A stretch of 64,000 nt of DNA from Heliocidaris erythrogramma (Eukaryota; Echinodermata; Echinoidea; Camarodonta; Echinometridae). The position numbers and the translations under genes are program-made. Positions 25,301 to 40,086 of this stretch are shown here, one piece after another (position 1 is the stretch's first letter; the number at the start of each line of letters is the position of its first letter). Under the pieces are notes generated by a model that was not told the DNA's origin, made no database searches, and saw nothing but the letters and a program-made list of their open reading frames with translations. The stretch covers positions 9,068,974 through 9,132,973 of the forward strand of contig CM046853.1 of NCBI GenBank assembly GCA_025617745.1. The letters run 5' to 3'.

Positions 25301-28300
25301 TATCCATCTTGCTTTCATGCCCTTGTTCAACTGATCTTGTAAATCTATCTGTCTTCTACATTTGTTGTATTATTATGCTGTTTACAATCTAGGTTTTCAA
25401 CATTTAAAGGGGAATTAACCTCAAAATATATATGTACTTATATTCAAAGATGTAATCTATTCCTTCTTGATGCCCTACGTAGTTTTGCATTAAAATATAC
25501 GAGATGGATATAAATCAAGATTTTCTCAGCAAGATTTAACGTCTGCTAGCGATACCAGGGGGCTGCCATTTTCTTGATGTGTACATAAAGATATTTTTAA
25601 TCCGAATGCAAAATTGTCCTTCTTCCTGATACAAAATTCCATCTGAGATTTAAAATATTTAACAGATATATACATGTATTCTAAAAACAAAAATATGTTT
25701 TATATTTCTTTGAAAATTATGAATTTACTAAATATCAATCTATTTTCTTGATACTATGACGTATGTGACGGAGCGAATTAATTCAAATTTATGGATGATG
25801 AATTTCCCGAGCGTCAATAGTGACAAACTATGCATTCACCTGCTTTGAGAATGCGCGTTGTATAAATTATGTTGTGCTCTGCCAGGCAAGACCAAGAAAT
25901 CGATTTCTAGTTAGCAAACCCGGAGAATTTAAAAAGAAATCTATAAATTTCAAATTTTAAAATAAATGTATACACCTGTTATGTATTTTCCATCATATAT
26001 GGGGCTTTTTTATAATGAATAGAAGCAATTTAGCTCGTGGTTCATGTACAACTCCATGTCATCAAGAAAATGGCAGCCCCCATGAAGTGTTAGCAGATGA
26101 TACCGTGTGCTAGAATGTCTTGATTTAAACCCTTTTCTGATATTTTATTTCTAAAGTAATACAGGTCAATGATTAAGAATATATTATACCTTTGAACATA
26201 AGTACATTTATATTCTAGTGTTAATTCTGCTTTAAAGCTACATGTAAGTCATTTATCTGATGAGATCGCATTTCCACATCTGTCTGCTTTTAGCCGAAGA
26301 GACATTGGGTTTGATTTGATTTGTTTGGATTTGATTTTAATCAACTGATTAATTTCACCTGTTTAAATATACCAGTAGTGAATATGCGACCTTATTTAAC
26401 ACTGTAGTAAAATAAAAATCCTACATCAATTTCAATGCAAGACATGAGTAAGTGTGGCATAATGGTTTAGGAAATGGGTCATACATGCACATCCGTCTTA
26501 GATAATGCTAACCAACAAGTTCCTAGCTGTCTCTCAAATGCAAAATATGTCAAAGAAATATATAAAGGGTGTATCCTTCCTTCTTGAGAACTTCCTCTAA
26601 ATTTAGGATTAAGTATGTATCCATCAATTGTTGATAACTCTTCAGAATGTACTTTTAAAATGTAAATCCACTGCTTGCTTACCTTTAAGTTAACTTGTTC
26701 AACATCAAAGTAAGAGTCAATAAAAGTCAATATCATGTAAATTCCTGGAAATGAGTTTCTGTCTATAACTAAGCTGGATTTCTGAGGCATTTTAAAATCT
26801 GTAATGTTTCTTGCCAAAGCACTTAGGCCTATATTCTGAACTCCGGTTTAACTTAAACTCCAGTCTAAGTCTTGTTTAAATCTGCCCTTTAAAAACAGAG
26901 TTTAAGAAAATCATATTCTGAACGAACTCCGGTTTAACTTAAACTCCAGTCTAAGTGTGGTTTAACTTTGTAAAGAAAGTTAGACTGCAGCTAGGAGTAG
27001 TTTAAGTCCGGTTTAACTGCCTTCACGCAAGGCTGCCGCAGGATACTGTTTGCAACTGAGGCGAAGAGTGATATTAAGAAAGGTTTTAAAGTCTGATGGC
27101 AACAGCTTAGAGAAAGGTAAATTTACCTTTGTAAAGAGGAAAGTCTTAATTTTCTTTTCTTTTTTAGCTGGATCTAGAATCAAAGATAGATCTAACGTTA
27201 CCGACTGTGCAATAATCGAGCGAACATAGCTCTTTACACCCCAACCCGAGCCAGCCGGCCCAGCTGACGCAACATATACCTCTCACCCCTTGCACGCAGT
27301 GCTGAGCTAGCTAGCTAGGGAGGTCGGAGCCGACTGTTGTTGCTGCGGCTTGGGTTCCGAAGTTACAGCTACAGAAAAACATTCAACGAAACTACAAAAC
27401 AAATAGATCATTAAGAGCTCCGTTCCAGAGATTATTGCAGTTCCGACTGCAATTTCAAAATTTGACATCTGAGTCAGATTTAAAACTCAACTCTCCTCGG
27501 CCTCTAATGTTATAGCTAATATTAATTTACATGTACCTTCTACCTTCGTCGGGAAAACAGGCCCAGGTCTAACTTTTATAATCTACAGCAGATCTAGACT
27601 TAGACTAGTAACAAATGTAATCTAGTCTACAACTTACACTAGGTCTAACATTAGACCATTTAGATGCTGTCTTGGAAAAAAGAGACTAATGAATAACTAG
27701 GTCTAACAGTTAGTCCAGGAACTTATAAGACACTCGAGGGTTGTCACCAGATTATTTTTGTAGGCCAGCAACTAGTACTAGCTAACGTTAGGTTCTGAAG
27801 TAACACAGTGCACTTCTTAAAGTTTTAGTATACATCTATGACATACATTGTAGCCTAGGCCTAGATCTATAGATGTCTGAAGTAGATCTAACGGTAAAGC
27901 TGTCTTTTGATTACATGCATTCAAACTGCATATCACCGAAAATATGCCCTTCATATGGTTGGTACCTGATATTAAGTCAGTATTGACTTTTCAATGAAAC
28001 GAAACGAACAAGTTTGTTTTCGGTCTAAAAGTACTGTATAGGATCTAGGCCTAGATCTACATACTACCTCTACTGGCTCTAGAATAGATTTATCTATTTT
28101 TTTTTTCCAGAATGCCCCCTGGCCTAAACAAAATAGATATTGAATCTCTCAGGCTATAGTATAATGAGGTCTATAGCCTGGGTCCTTTCCTTTTGCTTTG
28201 AATCTATATGTCAAATTTGCAAAGTGACCGATTAAATGAGGTGTTGCGTTTGCCCCATCAAGCCAGGCCCCCCCCCCACCCCCCCACATTTTTTGATTTT

Positions 28301-31300
28301 TTTTATTTTTGTTTCCTTTCTTGTCAGACGAAGACATCAAACTTTTTTTTCTTCCAAATCAACCCCCCAAATCTAATGCTTTTTTTGTTGTTGTTTGTCA
28401 ATTGCTTGAGCCCCCTTGTTTTAAATACAAATTCCTTGATCCGCTCCGCTCCCATAGGATGGATATTGCAGCAATCCTAGATAGCTCTAACTTTAGTTTT
28501 AGATCTAAAGTCTACCATGATTTGGGAGTGGTGATTGGTGATATTTTGAAGAACATTTACATACATCTACAAAGATCAATAAGGCTAACAGTCTAATGAA
28601 TTAAATCAGACGAAACTTTAGATAATTTCTCACTTTTGTACAAATCGCTTGTTTGTCCCCAAATAAAGTAGGGTCTAGCTACGCTCATGCTGTGTGGAGC
28701 CCCCACCTTAAGAAACATATAACCTACATGCTTTGGAAAATGTCCAAAGAATAGCGACTAGATTTGTCCCAGAGTTAAAGGGGCTGCCCTATGCACAAAA
28801 AATTAAAACAGTTGAATATCCGTACCTTAGCTTACAGGAAGGCTTGAGGCGATACAATTGAAACGTTACAGATTTTTAATAAATATGATAGTGATGTAAC
28901 ACCAAATCTTGTATTACAATCCAGAGATCAGACAAAAGGACATAGTAAAAACAAATTTATTCTTAGGACCATCTCAGAGATACAATTTTTTTTTTAATAT
29001 ACAAATACGTAAACCATGGAATAATCTTCACAATGACACCATTACTGCCCCGAGAGTGCACAGTTTTGAAGTAGCTTTGGATAGGTGCTGGAAGAATGAG
29101 CCCATTAAGTACGATTATGAATCACTTGCACCATGAAATGATCCAGCCATCTTTGAAATGGAAGATGGAATACAGAGGCATAGTGCCTGCGTTCAGTATC
29201 TTCCCTAGGTATCCCTAGACCTAGTAATTAGTATAGGTATATGTAATAACGGAAGATAAACCGACCAACCTAACCTTAAATAGTCGTTCATTTATGATCC
29301 AGGAAATGCCAGTAGGCTAATCATGCCAAACAGTATGCCTTTAATTTGTGTATAGAGTATTTCATGTCTAGATTAAACATCTTAAAAATGAAAGGAATAA
29401 GCAAATTTCAGCCTTCTTAAATTGAGCTCTACTGAGCATGTGCATTAGCAGCAGACTACATCTCCATGGCAACTAAACCACAGTTTAGCTTAGACTGGAC
29501 TTAGACTCTAGTTTAACTAAACCGGACTTTCAGAAACAGAAATGGAGTTAAACCCGACATGCAGTCTAATGGGGTGTTGCAAGAAAGTTGCGATTGATTG
29601 CAAGTTGCAAGTGCATCTTCCTGAATGGGCAGATCCCGAACCATTCAGAATGGTTGTTCTAATTTGCTTTATAATTTGCAATTGATTGCAACTTTCTTGC
29701 AACACCCCCTAAGTCGGGTTTAGTTAGACTCTGGTTTAACTTAGACTGGAGTTTAAGTTAAACCAGAGTTCAGAATACGGGCCTTAGTACCTATTGCCAA
29801 ATTTTATGACACCTTAATTGAAATTTCTTGACTTTAACTAGATCTTGAGCAGTATCCCTTCCCATGATCTCTCACCTATGATTTTGTTTTAAGCAAGGAA
29901 TATGAACAAGATCAAGTGCTTGAGTCTATCAGCCGATGATAAAGCAAAATATGAAGTGTCAGAAAAACTGACTTCCTGTGCCGCAGTTGCATACACAATG
30001 GCAGATTGCCAGAAGTAGAGTGTCTTATATTGGCCTATCCTTCCCCTAGTCTTCCTGTCTGAAGTTTATTTCTCATATCATAAACCTATTCCTTATGTTC
30101 AACTGTTCCTCAGATACCCCCTACATCACTGTAGTCTTCCAATACCACATTTAAAAAGCTCACCCAAAACAGGGCACAATACCAGCAGGTGCCTGGTACA
30201 CATGGGACAATAAATTTGGGCTCTCGAAGTCTAACTTCATACCTCCAAATTTTCAAAATTTCAACAGAGGGTCCATGCTAAAATATCAGAGCAGACCCCT
30301 AGAGTACAAAGTTAGAGGGAGTTCCTGCAATAAACTTGCCCTATATGTACCAAGAGACATGCACAAAATATGTCATCTTCTACCAGTATTTGAAAGAAGC
30401 TGGCAGCTCTGTTCAGTTTCCTTCCTACCTACGAACCATATAAGCAGATGATAGCTTAGTCAAGTAAGCCTGGAACATCTCAGGATTTCATGCCCTAAAA
30501 TGAAATACTCTGAATACTCCCTACCTTCTAAACTTAGCTCTACCTTTGTATAGAAGACAGATATTACCCAAGAACAGCACAAAGTTGATACATGTATGTT
30601 GTTGTAAATCATAAAAACTCAGAACCCTATAAGATAACATTATATAGTTCTGTTATTCTACCACACAACATGACTTCCAAAATGAGATGAACAAATATTA
30701 ACTACATATAATCATACATAGACCTAAAGTGAGAGTCTCAAATCTTGAGGTATTTCCTTGCACTGCTTAAGTTTGAATGATAGTTATGTGACAGGTATGA
30801 AGGTTTTATAAGTCAGGGTCTTACACAAGTTGGTTTTCCTGATATGAAATGTTATAGGAAGTGTGCTTCCTCTCAAGTGAGGCTCAATAGTTTAACACAG
30901 AAAAGTAAAGTAAAAGTAAAGCCACTGGATGTTATTATTTCAGCATGGATCTACATGGAGGTAAAGATTATCTTTGAAAGGCTGTATTACCCAACTGTGT
31001 CCTCCCACGTCTGAGCTTTAGAGCTTTAACTCTCCTGGCATAAACATTTCATACAAACAAAACTGAAACAACTGTACAGTACATTGAACTACAATGTCAG
31101 TGAAAATTAATCTGGATCGCACAAATTCATTATCGAGCCTGCAATATGCATGATCTGGTTTTTACTGATAAGAAGTATCAAAGGAAATAAATGTAGTTTC
31201 ATGTCGAATTCTGGCTAAGAGCTTTGCCAAGCTACAAAGTCAACTGTAATGAGAGTGCTTTCCAAAAGATACAGAATAACAAAGGGGCAGCCAAAATTTT

Positions 31301-34300
31301 TTGAAAAAGAATGAAAAGTGATTTTGCAAATTATAAGAGAGAACCATCAAAATATATTTATCTAAATTTTAGTTAAGAATACTGAACTATCAGACAAATC
31401 TCTAAGTGTTCTATAAAAGCACAACACAAACAATTTTTTGTCTTTTCTTATACTTTTGTAGCTGATTTGATACCTTTGTCTGTTACCTCTTGCTTTTCCA
31501 CAATTCCTGGGCCCATGTGCATAAAAGGCTACTAGGCCTAGTTGGCAACTAAAATGGACTTAAGTTGCTTACTAAGCCTAGATGATTACTAACTGTGATG
31601 CATAAAACCCAACTAGATATAGTAACATTCTAAAATTCTGGCAAAAGTTAGAGTTGATCTGGGGTACCTCTAAGTCACTAGATGACAACTAATCAGTCTG
31701 CCTTTGGACACTTTATGTACTAGCTGTAGCAACCTTGTATAGAGAATTTATGAATTTCTACAAAATGTAAGTACTGGGCAGTAATGCAATGTTACAAAGA
31801 CCCTTAGAAATGAGTTATGCTCATTTGGAATGTGGTTCGAAGCTCAAACACAATAATCTTGTCTACAAGCCTATTGTATCTGACATAATCACATCCTCTC
31901 CAAGGCCATAGCACCCAAATCATTTACAAACCAAATTGTCCTAGTATGCAACTAGTAAGCAATGTGCCTAGTGAGGTTTTATGCAACACAAATTAGTTGC
32001 CAACTCCGTAGGTATAAACTAGGGAATTTATAATCTTACTAAGCACTAGTTGCCAGCTAAACTAGTAGCCTTTTATGCACATGGGCCCAGGTACTTAAAT
32101 TTTCACTAAGAGTGAACTTTAAAGTGATTGAGTAACTTTGTGCAGGATTGATAAAATCTGAGCTTTCTGGCCTTACATGTTATCAGTGTATGTAATATGA
32201 TGTAAAAATGAAGCCCATGTGGAAAAAAGCACTTCAAAATCATCATGTGCTTCACAAAAGTAAACATATGCGAGTGACCGGAAAATGCCAGACTCATTTT
32301 CCCCATTGACTCAGTGTTAGACTAAAGCGTATGGCCATACGCTTTCGTAAATGGGAGTATTCAGTCGCAGATATCTTAATAATAGCATTATATATTTGAA
32401 AACCTTTCTATGCCTGGCTATTTATTTATCATTCTGAACATCATTATACAAGACAGATATCAATATTCAACAATTTATTAAATCAAGCCTCCACAAAGTT
32501 ACTCAATGCCTTTAAACTAGAATCTCAATTAAAAAAAACCTTTATTTGCCAAATCAAGGCAACACAAATTGAGGTGGGAAATTTGATCTACAATCCTTCA
32601 AAACTTGAATTACCTGAGATCGTCAGACCAAATCCAACTCCAGGCGATTTCTCAAGCTCAACAATGGAGTAAGCACGAACTTCCTCTGTGAAATAAAAGA
32701 GAGAAAATAAACAGAGGGAGGGAGGGAGGAAGGGAGTAAGAGAAAGAAAGTAAGAGAGAGAGACAGAGAGAGAGAGAGAGTAGAGAGGAATAAAAGAAAG
32801 AGCAAGATAATAATAGTCAGATCTTGTTGAATACAAATCTGAATGAGTGCCAACGCAACATTATACAAAAATGGTATATTCAACAGCTCATACAAATTGA
32901 AAATGATAATCTTATTTCCCCCTCTAGGCAGTATCATCCTGTAAGAAATTGCCTTTACACTATATGAGAAAAACGGGCATGAATTATTGTTTAACAAAAA
33001 ACACAATACATATTTGTATTTTCCCTGAATTTATCTCTTATCTCTCTTTACATATACAGATACAGAATGTGTCAAGCTGCTTCATGTTTGCTTGGCTTTA
33101 TAAAAGGTGTTATTCATTCTACTGGTACAAACTGTATGTGCATGTATGCTGACTATAACAAAATATTTTATGTGAGATGGAATTTGCCAGACAGAGGAAA
33201 TCAGAGAGACAAAGAGGTGTATGATATTAATAATACAGGAACACTAAAGAAAACATAACATTGACTTGGCTCCTTTATCCACCCACTTGTCTAATTAATG
33301 CCTTGAAAATGTTGCCAAAACATGTCACAATGGGGGAGATCATCAATGAATGACAAAACATTTGTTCCCCTGTCTAGCTACACCTTTATAAATCTAGCAG
33401 TCTAAGGGTGCGTTTATACTTTCTTTGCGAAGTTAGAATGAGTGTTTTGAAACGCTTATCTAAAATGCAGTTTCACAGGTAATGTTTATACTTCTTTTCT
33501 CTTTTATATGACGTCATATAAACGCATTTACAAATGATTGTGCGTTTATGCTACCCCAGAAAACATGTTTTTGGAGAAACACTGATTCAAAACGCACCTT
33601 TTTGTAAGTTTTACATCGCCGTTGTAAATCGGCATTATATGAAAATGACTGTGGACGCAACCGTGTAATGAACTAAACGTGTAACAAAAGGCTCGCTCTC
33701 GCTAGAAAAATGGGAGCTTAAACGCACCCCGAGTAACTCATGTCCCTTATCCAATTATTACCAATTATTTTTCTCTATGCCCATCCCATTCCATACAAAG
33801 TATGGCTAAAACCAGTAGTTACCTGGTATTGTAGAGGCCTCATTCTGTAATGCTAGCTCTTGTGATGTCTTACTCTTGCCCTTCCGACCATCATCATCTG
33901 AAATGGAAAGAGAGAAGAAATAAATTATTACATTCGTAGAATTATTACAAAATAAATATCTCTAAAATGGTATTCAATATTTGTTAAACAATTCGCTGTA
34001 AAGACATGAAGTATTATTATTCGCCTAATTACTATGTCTTACAAGAGGTCCCAAGGAAAATCATACTACGGGTACATTGCAAATATACTGCATCACACAA
34101 AACGCACATTTTTAGGAAACAGCAAAATGTGATCTCTGTCGGGTTTACACCCATGTCTTATATACTCCATGAATGCATACCCAACCAGAATGGCACATTC
34201 AATGCATTGATATGTCTTTGTTTTTTCTTTCGTTATCAACTATACAAATGTCAGCAGTAATTCTCTAATGATTTCAATTTGGCAGAAACAGCTGGAACCT

Positions 34301-37300
34301 AACAATGATAAGCCAGAGCAAAGCAAACATAAGAATGCCAGTGGAATATTTATAGCGCAAATGGTAGGAGATCTCTCTCTACCCTTTCATATTGCCACAT
34401 AATTTGGTTGTTATTTCATCTGGTAATCAAAAGCAGCACCATATGTATATCTTACATTGATGTGCTATTGCAAAAAAAGATATATTAAAAACAACTACAT
34501 GAACATGTGATTCATATCGACTTGCACTGCATCCACATATGAAATGACATCAAATCAATGAAAACAGCATTTCAAAAACCCTTTCATCCCAATCTTTATT
34601 ATATCAATGAAAGAGCTATAAGATGATTAATGAGTCTATGAATATACTGACAAATTCACTGAACATATTATGTACAAAGCACAGATATCTATGTGTGTAA
34701 ATTTTTGTTTTAGGGAAATATTTATAGGACTTAAAATTAATTTTTCACAATCTACATCAACATTTTTACAAGGTGAATTTAAAACTATAATGTCCAGTTT
34801 AATAAACATTTGCATTTACAAAGAAAGAGAATAAAACAACCACAGGTATAATTTCAGTATACATACTGAAACCTTTTCATGACCCTGGTCAGTTCTTGGT
34901 TCAATGCATGATCAATCAAAATGTGTAAATTTTGACTTCCTGTCTCCTGATATAAATACTGCATGATTAACCATGACTTCATGCCATTTTTATTGTTGTG
35001 GTAATACAAGTGAATTTAATGTTTCTGCTAATATTTACATAGTACTAGTAAATGCAGAATAAAGCAGATTGGTGCATGTATTCCTCCCCATAATGAAAAA
35101 AAAAATAAATTTCATATTGCTCTACAGGTACATGTATTTCAAGAATTGTTATATAAAGTAGAATTTGTAGGTACATGTATGACAATTACTTTTCATTACA
35201 TCACTTTTTAACCTACATGTATACAGTTCAGGATCACTCAACAATCAAATGAAATTATTGTGATTTTGATGGATTTTATATTTTCCAAACATTTTAGCCC
35301 TTCATAGGTTATTTTATTGAGTCAAATTAAACCACATTTTACAACTCAATGAAACAGGTATGTATCTTAAACTCAAATAAAACAATACTTTTTCATTTCT
35401 CTCATTTTCTTTTATACAAACAAAGGTTGATGTGACTGCCCGATTGATATTATCATTTTAAAGTTTGTGTACAGTACACATGTACACTGGTTTAAGATGA
35501 TACTTCATCTTTTCAAAGTATTTAATTAGCCTCAAATAGTTATCACTCAGTATTACACCTTAAACTACAGATCTACTGCAAAGTCATAACCTTGAAAGTA
35601 ATTTATGTATTTTTGGTAGGACATATATACCAGGGTTTAAAAAATAATTTTGCACGAATAAAGCTGTAAAATCTAAATCCAGATCCAGCCAGGTATCTCT
35701 ACAATAAGATTTAGTAAGAGTATCGTTGACAAAACCTAGCAGTTACCCATTGTTGAAAATAATTCATCCAAATCAAAGGCTTAACAGACCATTTCAATGA
35801 TATTAACTGTACTATAAACGTATTGAAATGCATAAGGTGTGTGCTTCGTATTTTGTAGGTTTGTACTCTAATATACAGCAGAAAGGGTAGGTACATGTAG
35901 ACTAGACATATACTTTCCATCCCATAACTGTACAACAACTCGATTATTCCTTTAGGACTATAAACTCTAAAGAGGTCAAACGTGACTTTTCTTGGTCATC
36001 CCCTTTAATTTTTCCTCACACAGCCTTTGTGTAATCACATTTCTAAATATGAAAACCATTCTACAAATCTACAAAAAAATGTAATTTTGGCAGAACAATA
36101 AAAATGTGCTCTAATTACACCCTTGTTTTACTTGCACATGTGCCTATAACAGCCAACAGCTGTTTACTGTCCAAAAACAAAGGAGACATAATTAGAACAT
36201 TTTCATGAGTAACATTCTGCATCACAGCCAACCCCTGTTCATTTTAAGAAGTTACATATTAAACACATCCTGAGTAACATAGACAGAAGCATTCACAAGA
36301 ATACCAACCTGCTCTACGAGATTTTGGGAAGCAGCTTGTCTTAGACATGACGGCTTTCGATCCTAGCTGCTATATTACCCTAAAAGAGACAGGTGCAGAG
36401 CAGCAAATCTGTTTTCCTCAAGTTTTCTACCTCACAACCGAAAGTAGATGATCACAAGCAAGATAGTGGCATCAGTGATCACTTAATTCAAGTTCTGTAA
36501 CCTCATCATTGTAAAAATAGCAGCATAAAATGTCACAGAAGCAATTTCCAGATACTATAAGTTTATTTGTTTGTAGCAATGTATGAAATATCACAAATCA
36601 CACAATTCAAACAGTATCTTGGAGGGTAAAGCCTGTACCATTTAAATTTCCTGGCAAGAGTTTCAAAGCGGCTCAAATGCCATCACAAGAAACACATCAA
36701 ATGAGGCATTCAGATGTAATGCCACACATCTTTCCATCCGGGCCAGATGAATAGGTGCAAGTAATCCAAATGCTCACATGCTACAAATAGAGTTTTCAGC
36801 ACATGATGGGATTCATATTTATATATGTAGATCTATCTATATCATTTTAGATCTGCCTACGCAATCTGAGCGCCTGTATCTGCTCCGAGGTAAAGGATGG
36901 AAAGTGACTACTGTTTAATCACTACAACCTGTGACAGGGGGCATAGAGAACAAACTTCAATCATCCCTAATAAGAGAATTTGACAATAATTGTGACAAGG
37001 TTAGGGCAGCCTACGAGTCATACCCTGGGAGGAAGTGCATGTCCTATACCGGTGTGATTTTTGGGAAGAAGGGGGGGGGGTGCGCTAGAGAAGCATCAAT
37101 GGAGACCCATGAGTAGGCTATCTATAAATTTGTCTTTAAAAAAATAAACACATGTATTAATTTACCAGAAGGCTCAAAACTTTAGTCAGTTTATTAGCCT
37201 TAATTAGCAACATTCGTTAAAGGGGAAGTCTACCCTGGTATCTATAGTCGAACTACCTGCCTTTAAAGACCACAATTTTTGTTTCCCATGAAATGTGTAT

Positions 37301-39050
37301 TAAAGAAACCTGTACATAAAGATCATTTTTCTTGTCTCCCTTGAAGTCTTTATGTACAGCTTTCACTGTATTTGATTTGACTAAAAGCAGAAAAATGAGA
37401 GAAACAAATTAGTGAAAGTTTGAGCAATATCCAATTAGAAAAAAGAAAAGAAAAAATTCTGAAGCTGTAATCAATCAAATACAAATTGGCAACTCCGTGA
37501 CATATCTTACAAGCTTTTCTCCCATTTGCTCAGTACAGAAAATCTTTAAAAATTCATTTTCTTATTTTGTGATGAAGAAATTAATTTGTTTCATACAGGT
37601 ATGTATAAAAACATATGTGCAATAATTATATCTAAGGTGCATGTATGATTGACTATTTTATTTAGTGAAACAGAAATTAATTATTTTGGGGTACAGGGCA
37701 AATGGTAACGAAGCTTGGAAGATACGTCACAGAGTTGCCAATTTAGATTTGATTGATTACAACTTTAAAAATCTGTAACTTTCATATTTCTTATTGTATT
37801 TTGTTCAAACCTTCACTGATCTGTTTCTTTAATTTTTCTGCTTCTTTTTAAAACTATCTTGTAATCAGGTAATGAGAAATAAAGGATCATCCTACAAATT
37901 ATGATCCTTCTATGAAAAAAAGTGGACTGATTCACAATTTTATTTATAATTATATTGAAAACCATCTAACAGAATATTTTGTTGGACATTACATCATGGC
38001 CACAAACACAATATTAAAGTCTAGAATACATGTGTACCACTATATTGTCGATATATTCTTTTAAACCTATATATAAACATAACAGGTACTTTAAAAACTT
38101 GGCACAGAAAATCAGATGATAAAAACTTTGTGCAAAATATGTTTTAATGATCCTCAAAAAAAATTAAATCTTGCGTGTAGATGTCATGTTGTCATGTGTT
38201 TGTCAAACATACATGTACATTTGGTACAGAGTGACCTACATGTATAAATATTCCAGGGATCTAGATATGACATTAAGGGATTAGACATGGGATGGATTAA
38301 ATGGAGATTAAAAATTATCTGGGATGGAGGTGGAGTTAATCCGTAACAACTCATGCATAATCTCATGTCTCAGGTTACATGTGATACTGATGCCAAGTTT
38401 TGTAATAAAATGGAAAAACATGTAATCAACATTTAAACATACCAAAGTTGAATCTGGTCCCTGTACTAAATGTGGATGATATAAAGATACAAACAAATGG
38501 AAAATAGCCTTCTATGTGGTCTACGTTTTCCACAGGAAGTATTATGAATTTACTTCTTCTAATACAATAGGCTACATATTCAGACTATTTCATTCTATTT
38601 CATTATTTTTATCAATATAACATCCAATTTGATGTCACATGTTAAATCTGAGTTCCATTTTGTGTGATTTTCAAAGTATATTGTAAAACAAAAGATTGAT
38701 GTCAATGTCAATGAAGTTTCATAATAAATACCAAGAATACCAAATAGCAAACCAGTATACCTACAATACAATGCAGACTGCAAAAGGGGAAGATATGCAG
38801 GAGTGGAGAGTAAGCTCCAACAGAGCTCTGGCAAAAAAATAATAGTATTAACATTGAAGGGAGAAATCTCACTTTTTCACTTTTTTATGTAAACAAAATA
38901 TTTTCCCATTGTCTAATGTGGATTAGCATAAAACCCTTACTAAAAAAGTTTAAAACTTTTGCAACATGAAAGTGTTTTGTAAATTTCCTTGTTATGGTAG
39001 CTATTACATAAGACTTACTCTTCTCATCAGTCCCCAATAATGTTTTGTTC

Positions 39051-39090
<40 letters not shown>

Positions 39091-40052
39091 GTGAAAGGAA
39101 ATGAGAGAATAATGGTTGCGTAACTTAAATCAAAGTTCCCCAGAGCTGTCCTCCCTTTTAAAATTTTTTTGCAAAGGTTGAAAAAGTGTCTCCGCCGGGA
39201 ATCAAACCCGGGTCGCCGAAACAACTGACCATCTCCGTGGTCTAGTGGTTAAGGCATTGGCGTTCTAAGCCAACGACCCGGGTTTGATTTCCGGCGGAGA
39301 CACTTTTTCAACCTTTCCAAAATTTCAAAAAGGCAGGACAGCTCTGGGCAACTTTGATTTAAGTTATGCAACCATTATTCTCTCATTTCCTTTCACACAT
39401 TGTGGTATTTATTTCCACGAGAGTTGCCAAAGCTGTTGTGTATATGTATATATATGTGTGTTTGTGTGTGTGTGCGTTGGTGTTCACCGGCAACCGCGGG
39501 CACTTTTATGAAAACACATCTTCGAACCGAGGACACACACGAGACCGAGGACTGTCCTCGTTTTGATACACACTTTGTTGGCTTTATTTTTAGCTCCTAA
39601 CTACGCTGTTGAACTTTCAAGCATTTCTGAGCAGAGTCTATGTTTGGGTGGTCGTGAACTTTTTCGTGGGTATAATTTTTTTTTTTTTTGGGGGGGGGCT
39701 TACGCACACATCTATGTTTTCTATTGTTCGAATTTCAACCGATGACTCCACTATTGAATTGCGTCACAAAATTCATTGACGGAATAAACCTCACCAATTG
39801 TTGACAACGGATGACCTATTGAATTACTACCGATGACCCACTGTTCTCTTTGTTCCATGTCATCGGTTTGAATGCGTAAACATGTACACTCTATCCAACA
39901 GACGGGCACGCCCGGAAAGTATGTTACAATTCAACAGGATTTATTTTTAGTCTTCCAGGATTATTCTCTTCAAAAACAAATGAAAAATAACTGTGAATGA
40001 ATAAGTCCACGGTTGGGTAATGTTGACACACAGTCCTCGTTTCCCAGTGAAA

Positions 40053-40086
<34 letters not shown>

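Larger units (their letters stand above)
26826..29783. mobile_element. Harbinger-like DNA element, 2.96 kb, with TTA target duplications
   Basis: Left end GGCCTATATTCTGAACTC and right end GAGTTCAGAATACGGGCC are inverted repeats. The match continues inward through GGTTTAACTTAAACTCCAGT / ACTGGAGTTTAAGTTAAACC, for about 45 bp in all. TTA flanks both sides (26823-26825, 29784-29786), the usual target duplication of PIF/Harbinger transposons. Subterminal motifs are duplicated again at 26924-26955. I found no transposase, so it is non-autonomous. It contains a LINE fragment and a smaller MITE. Confidence 0.75.

Noticed and set aside
30180-30480. Possible remnant of a retroelement in the PDZ1 intron
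   Set aside because: Conceptual fragments are short and match no family convincingly.
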